The notes beneath the pieces were generated by a model. The model ran no database searches and was not told the origin of the DNA. It worked only from the letters and a program-made list of their open reading frames with translations. The translations under genes and the position numbers were made by a program. From Bacteroidales bacterium (GTDB taxonomy: Bacteria; Bacteroidota; Bacteroidia; Bacteroidales; JAADJA01): a stretch of 37,730 bases of DNA. Of this stretch, positions 31,617 through 37,730 are shown piece after piece (position 1 is the first letter of the stretch; each line of letters starts with the position of its first letter). The stretch lies in assembly GCA_026984135.1 (NCBI GenBank), contig JALSSR010000222.1, positions 1-37,730 on the forward strand, read 5' to 3'.

Positions 31617-32069
31617 ATGAGAGTTGTAATTCAAAGAGTTTCAAAGGCCTCCGTTACCATTAACGGGAAAATAAAAAGCGGAATAGGAACCGGACTGTTA
31701 ATCCTTTTGGGAATTGAAAATGATGATACACAGGAGGATATTGACTGGCTGACCGGCAAAATATCGAGATTGAGGATTTTTAATGATGATGATGGAGTTA
31801 TGAATCTTTCGGTTAAGGATATTAACGGTGAGATAATCGTTGTCAGTCAATTTACACTTCATGCAAACGTAAGAAAAGGCAACAGACCCTCTTACATAAA
31901 GGCAGCTCGTCCCGAATATGCTATTCCGCTGTATGAAAAGTTTGTTTCAAAACTTGAGCGGGAAACAGGGAAGACCGTTCAGACCGGGGAATTCGGTGCA
32001 ATGATGGATGTGGAACTTGTGAACAACGGGCCCGTGACAATTCTCATTGATACAAAAAACAAAGAATAA
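31617..32069 (+). CDS. dtd: D-aminoacyl-tRNA deacylase
   Basis: Removes D-amino acids (and glycine mischarged on tRNA-Ala) from tRNA; 150 aa, full length. The two active-site signatures are present: VSQFTLHA (SQ-x-TL) and NNGPVTILID (the cross-subunit Gly-cisPro motif). It begins MRVVIQRVSKASVTINGK as in canonical DTD. Single-gene unit with its own promoter, followed by a hairpin shared with the convergent Cys-rich gene. Confidence 0.97.
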   Translation: MRVVIQRVSKASVTINGKIKSGIGTGLLILLGIENDDTQEDIDWLTGKISRLRIFNDDDGVMNLSVKDINGEIIVVSQFTLHANVRKGNRPSYIKAARPEYAIPLYEKFVSKLERETGKTVQTGEFGAMMDVELVNNGPVTILIDTKNKE

Positions 32070-32104
32070 AAAAACCCCGGTTATTGCTTTACGCAATAAT
32101 CGGG
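32068..32104 (-). terminator. Rho-independent terminator of the Cys-rich protein gene
   Basis: A 12-bp stem, CCCGGTTATTGC (32077-32088) with GCAATAATCGGG, around a TTTAC loop (one G-T wobble). On the minus strand it is followed by an uninterrupted T-tract, so it terminates the leftward Cys-rich gene. On the plus strand it lacks a T-tract. Confidence 0.85.
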
Positions 32105-32128
32105 ATCAAAAACAAGAGGTTATCAATA

Positions 32129-32416
32129 TTACTTTTTGTCAGGAGTAGATTTTTCAGTCTTTGTAGTAGTTGTAGCTTTTTTAGAGTCCTTGCTTTTAGT
32201 ATCACAACTTGATTTTGAGTGTGAGCAATTGGACGAGCAGTCGTCTTTTTTACCGTACTCTGAGCAGCAACTGTGTTTTTTGCCTGATTTTTTTGTCGGC
32301 GGATCGTCAACAACACTTGAATTCGTACTTGAAGATGTTGTAACCACCGAGTCAACGGCATACGATCCAAGTGTTAAAAATGCAACTATTCCGAAGGCAT
32401 AAATAAATTTTTTCAT
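32129..32416 (-). CDS. Small secreted Cys/Lys/Ser-rich protein
   Basis: A 95-aa protein with a clear signal peptide (MKKFIYAFGIVAFLTLGSYA). The mature part is low-complexity, rich in Ser, Thr and Lys. A central cysteine cluster reads HSCCSEYGKKDDCSSNCSHSKSSCD, i.e. Cys-Cys, two more Cys four residues apart, then a final Cys, with interspersed His. No family is recognised. The Cys/His spacing suggests metal binding or disulfides in the periplasm. It has its own promoter box (32463-32470) and terminator, so it is a real gene. It is transcribed divergently from the histidine kinase, across the YTGTTAA repeat array. Confidence 0.75.
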   Translation of the reverse strand: MKKFIYAFGIVAFLTLGSYAVDSVVTTSSSTNSSVVDDPPTKKSGKKHSCCSEYGKKDDCSSNCSHSKSSCDTKSKDSKKATTTTKTEKSTPDKK

Positions 32417-32462
32417 ATTTTAAATTTTTAAATTAAAGATTATCCGTTTAATTTTACAGCGG

Positions 32463-32470
32463 CAAACTTA
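32463..32470 (-). promoter_or_regulatory. -7 box of the Cys-rich protein gene
   Basis: TAAGTTTG on the minus strand (TAnnTTTG), about 47 nt before the ATG at 32416. The YTGTTAA array begins 20 nt upstream of it, at the place of a -33 element. Confidence 0.5.
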
Positions 32471-32490
32471 TACTCTTTTTGACCCGGACA

Positions 32491-32529
32491 CTGTTAACGG
32501 CTTGTTAATTACTGTTAAAAAACTGTTAA
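32491..32529 (+). promoter_or_regulatory. Four-copy YTGTTAA array, candidate OmpR-family binding site
   Basis: Direct repeats CTGTTAA (32491), TTGTTAA (32502), CTGTTAA (32512) and CTGTTAA (32523) with start-to-start spacings of 11, 10 and 11 bp, i.e. one helical turn each. OmpR/PhoB-family regulators typically bind such phased direct repeats, and one is encoded in this operon. The array sits between divergent -7 boxes at 32463-32470 and 32556-32563, in the position of both -33 elements. Confidence 0.65.
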
Positions 32530-32555
32530 ATTCCGGTTTTAAGGCTTAATTGATG

Positions 32556-32563
32556 TAATTTTG
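32556..32563 (+). promoter_or_regulatory. Candidate -7 box of the kinase-regulator operon
   Basis: TAATTTTG (TAnnTTTG) ends only 4 nt before the ATG at 32568, which would put the start site at or inside the codon. Either the mRNA is leaderless or this is a fortuitous match. Confidence 0.3.
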
Positions 32564-32567
32564 AAAT

Positions 32568-33836
32568 ATGAACAAAAGGGTTCTGCGATTAATATTTATC
32601 CTGACAACCATTTCTTTGGTTGCCGCTTTGGTCACACAGCTTTTGTGGGTAAAAGTTACCTGGGAACACGAGGAGGATCAGTTCAACAAAAGGGTTGAAG
32701 TTACACTAAAATCGGTTGTCAATCAACTTATGACGGCAGATCATCCTTTTGTAATAGACTCCCTGTCTCCAGATTTTATGTTCATCAACAATCACAGGGA
32801 TTTGTTTGAAGTTGTGCAGCCTGATATTCTGGATTCGCTTATCTCCGTTGAATTCAGTTCTATTTGGACGAAAAATGATTTTGTATATGGTGTTTATCTT
32901 CAGACCGACAGCACTTTTGTAATTGGAGATTACAAAGGATATGAAAAAGAGCTTACTAATTCTCCCCATCAAATTTCTCTAACCTGTATTTGTAAATCTC
33001 ATGGATATTTGCTTTCGGTATTTTATCCGCACCAGAAAAGCCTGATATTAAGCAAGATGATCATTCTTCCAGTTATGTCGGGATTGTTTTTGATGGTTTT
33101 GATCGTCAGCTTTTTTTATACTATTTATTTCATTGTGAAACAGAAAAAGTTTTCGGAAATGAAAACCGATTTTGTGAACAATATGACCCACGAATTTAAA
33201 ACTCCCATTTCCACCATATCGGTTTCAAGTGAAATGTTGATGAAAGACACTGTCAGTAATACACCTGAAAAGGTTGGGAAATATGCCAAAATTATTTTTG
33301 ATGAAAATGTACGGTTAAAAAATCAGGTGGAGAGGGTTTTACAAATAGCTGCAATTGACAAAGGTGAGTATAATCTGAAAATGGATGTTGTTGACGTACA
33401 TGAGGTAATACGCAAATGTGTAAGTAATTTTGAGGTGGTTGTTGCTGAAAAAAACGGAGTTATACATTCGTATTTAAAAGCCGGAATTCATACTATAACG
33501 GGTGATAAAGATCATTTGACCAATGTCATTAACAATTTTCTTGACAATGCCCTGAAATATTCGGGTAAAAATCCTGAAATTTTGGTTTATACCGGAAATA
33601 TTGAAGGTAAAATAGAAATAGCTGTTAAAGATAACGGTATGGGTATGGCAAAGGAGAGTTTAAAGCATATTTTTAAAAAGTTTCACAGAGTACAAACAGG
33701 TGATATTCACGATATTAAAGGATTCGGACTTGGGCTTTATTATGTCAGTACCGTTGTTGGTGCAATGGGAGGCAGAGTTACTGCAAAGAGTGAAATCAAT
33801 AAAGGCAGTGAGTTTAAAATAATATTTCCCGTATAG
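32568..33836 (+). CDS. Membrane sensor histidine kinase
   Basis: A 422-aa kinase. Two membrane helices (about 6-28 and 163-190) flank an extracytoplasmic sensor domain of about 130 residues with no known fold recognised. A HisKA helix follows, with FVNNMTHEFKTPIS (phospho-acceptor His208), then the HATPase domain: N box NNFLDNALKYSG, G1 VKDNGMGM and G2 GFGLGLYYV. It autophosphorylates and passes phosphate to the OmpR-type regulator encoded next. Overall similar to the RprX/RprY type of Bacteroides. The signal is unknown. Confidence 0.92.
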   Translation: MNKRVLRLIFILTTISLVAALVTQLLWVKVTWEHEEDQFNKRVEVTLKSVVNQLMTADHPFVIDSLSPDFMFINNHRDLFEVVQPDILDSLISVEFSSIWTKNDFVYGVYLQTDSTFVIGDYKGYEKELTNSPHQISLTCICKSHGYLLSVFYPHQKSLILSKMIILPVMSGLFLMVLIVSFFYTIYFIVKQKKFSEMKTDFVNNMTHEFKTPISTISVSSEMLMKDTVSNTPEKVGKYAKIIFDENVRLKNQVERVLQIAAIDKGEYNLKMDVVDVHEVIRKCVSNFEVVVAEKNGVIHSYLKAGIHTITGDKDHLTNVINNFLDNALKYSGKNPEILVYTGNIEGKIEIAVKDNGMGMAKESLKHIFKKFHRVQTGDIHDIKGFGLGLYYVSTVVGAMGGRVTAKSEINKGSEFKIIFPV

Positions 33837-33890
33837 GAATTAAACATTTTTGCATTGCTTTTGTATAGAATAGATGAAATCCCTAAGAAA

Positions 33891-34595
33891 ATGGAGCAAA
33901 CTAACAGAATCTTACTTGTTGAGGATGATCCGAACCTTAGCGTTGTTATTCAGGACTATCTGGAGATGCTTGGTTATGATACTGTTTTATGTACAAACGG
34001 TGAAGAAGGACTCAACGAATATAATAAAGGCGGATTCAATCTTATTATTCTTGATGTGATGATGCCGAAGATGGACGGATTTACTGTTGCCGAAGAGATT
34101 AGGAAAACCGATGAATATACTCCCATCATCTTTTTAACGGCAAAATCTCTAAAAGAAGACCGTGTTAAAGGATTTAAATTAGGTTGTGACGATTATATTT
34201 CAAAACCGTTTAATACCGAAGAGCTTAGCCTGCGTATCAAAGCCATTTTGAAACGATGCAATATGCAGGTTATGCAAACGGAAACACCCACGGGTCCCGT
34301 TTTTCAAATAGGCAAGTTCACTTTTGATTCGGAAAATATGGTACTAAGCTATGGAGCGGAGAAACAGCCACTCACAAGAAAAGAGTCGGGTTTGCTGAAA
34401 CTTCTTTGTATTAATAAAAATAAAATCCTTACCCGCGAAAAGGCAACCAAATCGCTTTGGGGTGAAAACGATTATTTTGTGGGTAGAAGTATGGATGTTT
34501 TCATTGCCAAACTACGTAAATATCTAAAAGCAGACCCCGACATTTCAATTATAAATATTCATGGTACGGGCTTTAAGCTTGAGGTTAATGAGTGA
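33891..34595 (+). CDS. OmpR/PhoB-family response regulator
   Basis: A 234-aa transcription factor. The receiver domain has the acidic pair VEDD, the phospho-acceptor Asp55 in LIILDVMMPKMDG, Thr84 and Lys105 (SKPF). The C-terminal winged helix (about 137-234) has LTRKESGLLKLL and SMDVFIAKLRKYLKADPDI. The frame opens at a TTG (33855), but the ATG at 33891 gives the normal N-terminus. It follows the kinase by 54 nt. The phased YTGTTAA repeats upstream of the kinase are its likely binding site. Confidence 0.93.
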   Translation: MEQTNRILLVEDDPNLSVVIQDYLEMLGYDTVLCTNGEEGLNEYNKGGFNLIILDVMMPKMDGFTVAEEIRKTDEYTPIIFLTAKSLKEDRVKGFKLGCDDYISKPFNTEELSLRIKAILKRCNMQVMQTETPTGPVFQIGKFTFDSENMVLSYGAEKQPLTRKESGLLKLLCINKNKILTREKATKSLWGENDYFVGRSMDVFIAKLRKYLKADPDISIINIHGTGFKLEVNE

Positions 34596-34622
34596 CGGAA
34601 TAAATTTTTTCATTTGTGGTTT

Positions 34623-35423
34623 TTACAGCCCCAAACTCATACTGACAAGCTCGGCAATATCGTAATTTTTCATCCTCTCTTCCTGATTCTTGTATTTTAT
34701 GCCGTCGGTCATCATCGTCATACAGAAGGGACAGGCGGTACAAATGATGTCGGCACCGGTGGCTATTGCCTCTTCCGTTCGTTCAATGAAGATTTCCTTA
34801 TCACCCTTTTCGGCCTCTTTGAACATCTGTCCGCCTCCGGCACCGCAGCATAATGCACGGCTTTTGTGACGTTCCATCTCAACTTTTAGCGACGGTATGG
34901 CTTTGAGCACGGCTCGCGGGGCTTCATACTCTCCGTTTCCGCGTCCGAGATAGCAAGGATCGTGAAAGGTTATTTTTTTGTCCTTGAAAATATCGGACTT
35001 GATAGTCAGTTTGCCCTCAGCAATCATTTTTTGCAGAAATTGCGTGTGATGAATCACTTCATAATTACCTCCGAAGTCGGGATATTCGTTTTTCAGGGTG
35101 TTGAAGTCATGGGGGTCGCAAGTGACTATCTTCTTAACCTCATAACCGTTCATCACTTCGATATTCATCATTGCCTGCATCTGAAAGAGCATTTCGTTAC
35201 CTGCACGTCGAGCCACATCACCGCTGTCGGTTTCCTCCGTACCGAGAACGGCATAATCAATCTTCAAATAGGTCAATATCTTGACAAACTCGCGTGTCAC
35301 CTTTTTGTATCTGTCGTCGAAGGCACCTGCCGACCCGACCCAGAAAAGATATTCGGGTTTATGGCCTTTGGCAAACTCGTCTGCCATAACAGGAACGGTG
35401 ATTTTTAATTTGTTTTCTGACAT
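34623..35423 (-). CDS. HdrB-like CCG-domain protein with degenerate first cluster site
   Basis: A 266-aa protein of the heterodisulfide reductase B/GlpC type, normally with two CCG domains each binding an iron-sulfur cluster. The second domain is complete: Cys157 (DPCYLG), Cys192-Cys193 (CCGAGGG) and CTACPFC (Cys231/Cys234). In the first domain the usual cysteines are replaced: VGSAG instead of VGCAG, EETDSGD instead of EETCTGD, and TCDPHDFN instead of xACPHCFN. One cluster is therefore probably missing. It is the second subunit of an HdrC-HdrB-like membrane electron-transfer pair whose other gene is at 37164; an ATPase-DUF4276 module lies between. Confidence 0.88.
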   Translation of the reverse strand: MSENKLKITVPVMADEFAKGHKPEYLFWVGSAGAFDDRYKKVTREFVKILTYLKIDYAVLGTEETDSGDVARRAGNEMLFQMQAMMNIEVMNGYEVKKIVTCDPHDFNTLKNEYPDFGGNYEVIHHTQFLQKMIAEGKLTIKSDIFKDKKITFHDPCYLGRGNGEYEAPRAVLKAIPSLKVEMERHKSRALCCGAGGGQMFKEAEKGDKEIFIERTEEAIATGADIICTACPFCMTMMTDGIKYKNQEERMKNYDIAELVSMSLGL

Positions 35424-35425
35424 AT

Positions 35426-35968
35426 TTATTTTTTTAAGGTTTTAATCAAATTTTTGAAATCAGCAAATTCGTTAATAAGTTTTTGTGCATCAAGCATTTG
35501 AAGTAAATCAACTGCATGAGCTACCTTATGGTATTTTCCCTTTGCAGTAGATTTTGTAATTCGATATAATAATTCCGAAGGGTTTGCAATATCTTGTACC
35601 GGTCTTTTCGGAATATGCTCCGATATTTTATTACCGTAATAATAATCAAGTATTTGAGGTTGCGAAAGAAACCAAGCTTCCATCTCTTGTATCATATAAA
35701 AAACAAATTCTTTTTTTTCGGTTAGATTATTATTATTGATATCATTTTCCCTTTCCGATTTATTATTATCAAGGTCAACAAGTAAGTAAGAATAGTATTT
35801 TTTCAAACTGATAAATTTCTTAATGGCTTGTGACTTACCTTCCCCCATAATAATTTTCGGCATTTCTCCTTTAAGTTTCTGAGAAAGCAATTTATTGAAT
35901 CCTTGCCGCAGGATTCCATTGCTTTTATTCTTTGAGCCTTCTATGATCAAAATTCTTTTCATTACCAT
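35426..35968 (-). CDS. DUF4276 (TOPRIM-like) putative nuclease
   Basis: A 180-aa protein of the DUF4276 family. TOPRIM-like elements are visible: an N-terminal strand with ILIIEG (Glu), LLVDLDNN (DxD) and the family hallmark MIQEMEAWFLSQ. NPSELLYRIT and KYHKVAHAVDLL follow. The family usually sits directly downstream of an SMC-like ATPase, as here; comparable ATPase-TOPRIM pairs (OLD, PARIS) are anti-phage systems. The start overlaps the ATPase stop by 7 nt (a later ATG two codons in is possible). It ends 2 nt before the HdrB-like gene. Nuclease activity is inferred, not shown. Confidence 0.82.
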   Translation of the reverse strand: MVMKRILIIEGSKNKSNGILRQGFNKLLSQKLKGEMPKIIMGEGKSQAIKKFISLKKYYSYLLVDLDNNKSERENDINNNNLTEKKEFVFYMIQEMEAWFLSQPQILDYYYGNKISEHIPKRPVQDIANPSELLYRITKSTAKGKYHKVAHAVDLLQMLDAQKLINEFADFKNLIKTLKK

Positions 35969-37161
35969 CTGTTTCCTCCGATATCACCGTTTCTCCACAT
36001 ATTACCGAGGTTATATTCATCATACCAATTCTCAAAATCTTTTTTTGTAAATGAATTAACGATTGTAGAATTTTCGTTGTCTTTTTCAAAAACTCTAACA
36101 TCTTCCGGTTCAAAAGCATTAAGAATATTCTCCGAATGTGTAGCAATTAGCAAAGTTGATTTTTCCGAAGCTTTTTTTATTGATTTTGTAATGTTTTGCA
36201 ACATATCGGGATGAAGCCCGATTTCAGGTTCATCAATACATATAAAACTTCCCCTGTCGGGATTATAAAGTATAGCCAAAAGACATAGATATCTTAATGT
36301 TCCGTCCGAAATATGAGTTACATGAATTGAACTGTCAAGATTGCTTTCATCCAACATCAGCTCGAAATTGCCGGATCCGAGAAAATGGAAGTCAAAGCCC
36401 CGGAAATTATCGTTAACATCTTGCAAAAGTTCGATGACTTTCCCGTATTCCTTTTTATGACCTATTTTAATTGTATTTAATATTTGAGGTAGATTACTTC
36501 CGTTTGCAGACAACCGCTTACCTCCGGTAGCTTTCATTGCTTTCCGTAGCGGACTGCTCGGTGTCGTATCAAAATAGTTATAAACGGCAATATCATTGAT
36601 TGCTAAACGTATTGCGTTAAGTGCGGCATATCTTTCCGAATCGTATATTCTGGACAGTGATAACTCTTTGGGTTCAAAATCATTATATTTGATAAATGTT
36701 GTGTCCGGTCTGTCGGAAGTAATTTTCTCAGCAAGTACACCACTTCCGTTGTAAATATCCAAATATTTAAACCCCGTAATAGTTTTAACTCTGTCACTTA
36801 TAAAATAATTATTTAATCCCGGAGATTTTATAATTTCAATCTTATATTCAATATCCTGACGAAAATCGAAACCATATTTTTTAATAACGGTATGGTCGAA
36901 CACTATTTCCAATCCAATGGAATTACTTAACTTCTCACCTTTATTTCCTTTAAAAAATATTTCGTCTATTCCGCCCCATTCTTCAAGTATAAGTTCCTGC
37001 AAACCTCTACCGGCAACCCCTTCTTTTAAAAGTTGTATTGCCTTAAAGAAATTGGATTTACCCGAGCCGTTAATCCCAACCAATATATTCAGATTATGGT
37101 TAATCTTAATAGTTGTATCTTTAAAACTGTAAAAATTTGTAAGCTTTATAGATTTTATCAT
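35962..37161 (-). CDS. SMC/OLD-like AAA ATPase (AAA_15/AAA_21 type)
   Basis: A 399-aa ABC/SMC-like ATPase starting IKLTNFYSFKDTTIKI. Walker A GINGSGKS (29-36), the signature-like HVTHISDGTLRYL, Walker B FICIDEPEIGLHPD (306-319) and H-loop IATHSENILN. It has an inserted middle region but no C-terminal TOPRIM of its own; that function is supplied by the adjacent DUF4276 gene, whose start it overlaps. It begins 2 nt after the HdrC-like stop. The A+T-rich composition of both genes contrasts with the flanking Hdr-like genes, suggesting an acquired module. Confidence 0.88.
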   Translation of the reverse strand: MIKSIKLTNFYSFKDTTIKINHNLNILVGINGSGKSNFFKAIQLLKEGVAGRGLQELILEEWGGIDEIFFKGNKGEKLSNSIGLEIVFDHTVIKKYGFDFRQDIEYKIEIIKSPGLNNYFISDRVKTITGFKYLDIYNGSGVLAEKITSDRPDTTFIKYNDFEPKELSLSRIYDSERYAALNAIRLAINDIAVYNYFDTTPSSPLRKAMKATGGKRLSANGSNLPQILNTIKIGHKKEYGKVIELLQDVNDNFRGFDFHFLGSGNFELMLDESNLDSSIHVTHISDGTLRYLCLLAILYNPDRGSFICIDEPEIGLHPDMLQNITKSIKKASEKSTLLIATHSENILNAFEPEDVRVFEKDNENSTIVNSFTKKDFENWYDEYNLGNMWRNGDIGGNRW

Positions 37162-37163
37162 TT

Positions 37164-37730
37164 CTATAATAATTTAGATTCGTTATTCATTTCCAATCCT
37201 TCGGCCCAAAGCATTCTGTCTTCGGGCGAGAATTGCCAGGGTGCACCGTTATTTTCAATATTTGTGAACATTGCATTCAGTTCACCTGGTGCCGCCGACT
37301 CTTCCATCACAAGGTATCGCCTTAAGTCAACAATTATTGAAGGATGGTTTATATTGACCGGACACTCCTGTGCACAGGCGTTGCAGGTCGTGCAAGCCCA
37401 CAACTCTTCTGGGGTTATATAGTCCGATAGCAATGCTTTGCCGTCTTCAAAATTCTTGTCTTTCACCAATCCTGGTCCCTTTTCTTTCATTCTTGCTCTC
37501 ACATTCATAATTATTTTCCTTGGCGACAATAACTTACCGGTAATGTTTGCAGGGCATACCGAAGTACATCTTCCGCATTCGGTACAGGTCAGGGAGTCCA
37601 AATAGTTTTTCCACGTAATATCTTCCACATCCTTAACCCCGAATCTTCCAACCTCCTCTTCATCTTCGGCAGGCTCTTCAAAGGCGGCATTGGGGTCCAT
37701 CATCATTTTAACCTCTTTTGTTATCTCTGG
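37164..37730 (-). CDS. HdrC-like 4Fe-4S dicluster protein (C-terminal part)
   Basis: The reading frame is open through the window edge: eight codons (PEITKEVK) precede the first visible Met at 37706, so this is the 3' part of a longer gene. It has two [4Fe-4S] motifs, CTECGRCTSVCP and CTTCNACAQECP, separated by about 65 residues, as in HdrC-type subunits. In Bacteroidota the complete protein usually has an N-terminal membrane domain, and the HdrB-like gene follows directly (family knowledge). Here 1.74 kb of an unrelated ATPase-DUF4276 pair lies between them. The pair presumably passes electrons between the quinone pool and a soluble partner. Confidence 0.87.
   Translation of the reverse strand, partial: PEITKEVKMMMDPNAAFEEPAEDEEEVGRFGVKDVEDITWKNYLDSLTCTECGRCTSVCPANITGKLLSPRKIIMNVRARMKEKGPGLVKDKNFEDGKALLSDYITPEELWACTTCNACAQECPVNINHPSIIVDLRRYLVMEESAAPGELNAMFTNIENNGAPWQFSPEDRMLWAEGLEMNNESKLL

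Overview
The window looks like chromosome of a low-G+C, probably anaerobic or microaerophilic member of the Bacteroidota. The evidence is: TAnnTTTG-type -7 promoter boxes in many intergenic gaps with almost no Shine-Dalgarno sequences; a TlpA/DUF4369 lipoprotein; a GldA/F/G-like ABC transporter followed by a DUF4340 gene; a men (menaquinone) pathway; and LutB- and HdrB/C-like iron-sulfur proteins. No species is claimed, and no rRNA, tRNA or CRISPR array was seen.

Layout. 0.2-5.9 kb: a tyrosine recombinase, a thioredoxin-like lipoprotein, an AAA_14/DUF4143 ATPase, and a lutB-rpiB pair. 5.8-8.9 kb: a 0.5 kb control region dense in TGTTAA/TTAACA, nadA, and a secreted MORN-repeat protein. 9.0-11.7 kb: a compact SCP2 / sulfotransferase / DUF1214 operon, possibly acting on a lipid. 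11.7-21.6 kb: one leftward menaquinone operon in the order hotdog thioesterase (possible menI), mntA-hepT, menF, menD, decayed antitoxin/PIN pair, menB, second nucleotidyltransferase-HEPN pair, menA, yehS-like gene, menC, repeat element, menE. menH and menG/ubiE are absent. 21.6-26.2 kb: RNase HI, an AAA ATPase, an iron-dependent alcohol dehydrogenase, and a polytopic membrane protein. 26.4-30.7 kb: the ABC transporter operon. 31.0-34.6 kb: smpB, dtd, a small Cys-rich secreted protein, and a histidine kinase/OmpR-type regulator pair. 34.6-37.7 kb: an HdrC-like/HdrB-like operon with an ATPase-DUF4276 gene pair lodged between its two subunits.

The most striking theme is accessory two-gene modules embedded without gaps inside core respiratory operons. 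Three toxin-antitoxin-type pairs, one of them decayed by an internal deletion, sit between menaquinone genes. An OLD/PARIS-like ATPase plus TOPRIM-like (DUF4276) pair sits between hdrC- and hdrB-like genes. Two of the modules end by overlapping the next gene's start by exactly 11 nt. Other signals are: a four-copy YTGTTAA array with 11/10/11-bp phasing between divergent promoters next to an OmpR-family regulator; a MITE-like element with terminal inverted repeats plus a second divergent copy; and an HdrB-like protein whose first cluster-binding domain has lost its cysteines.
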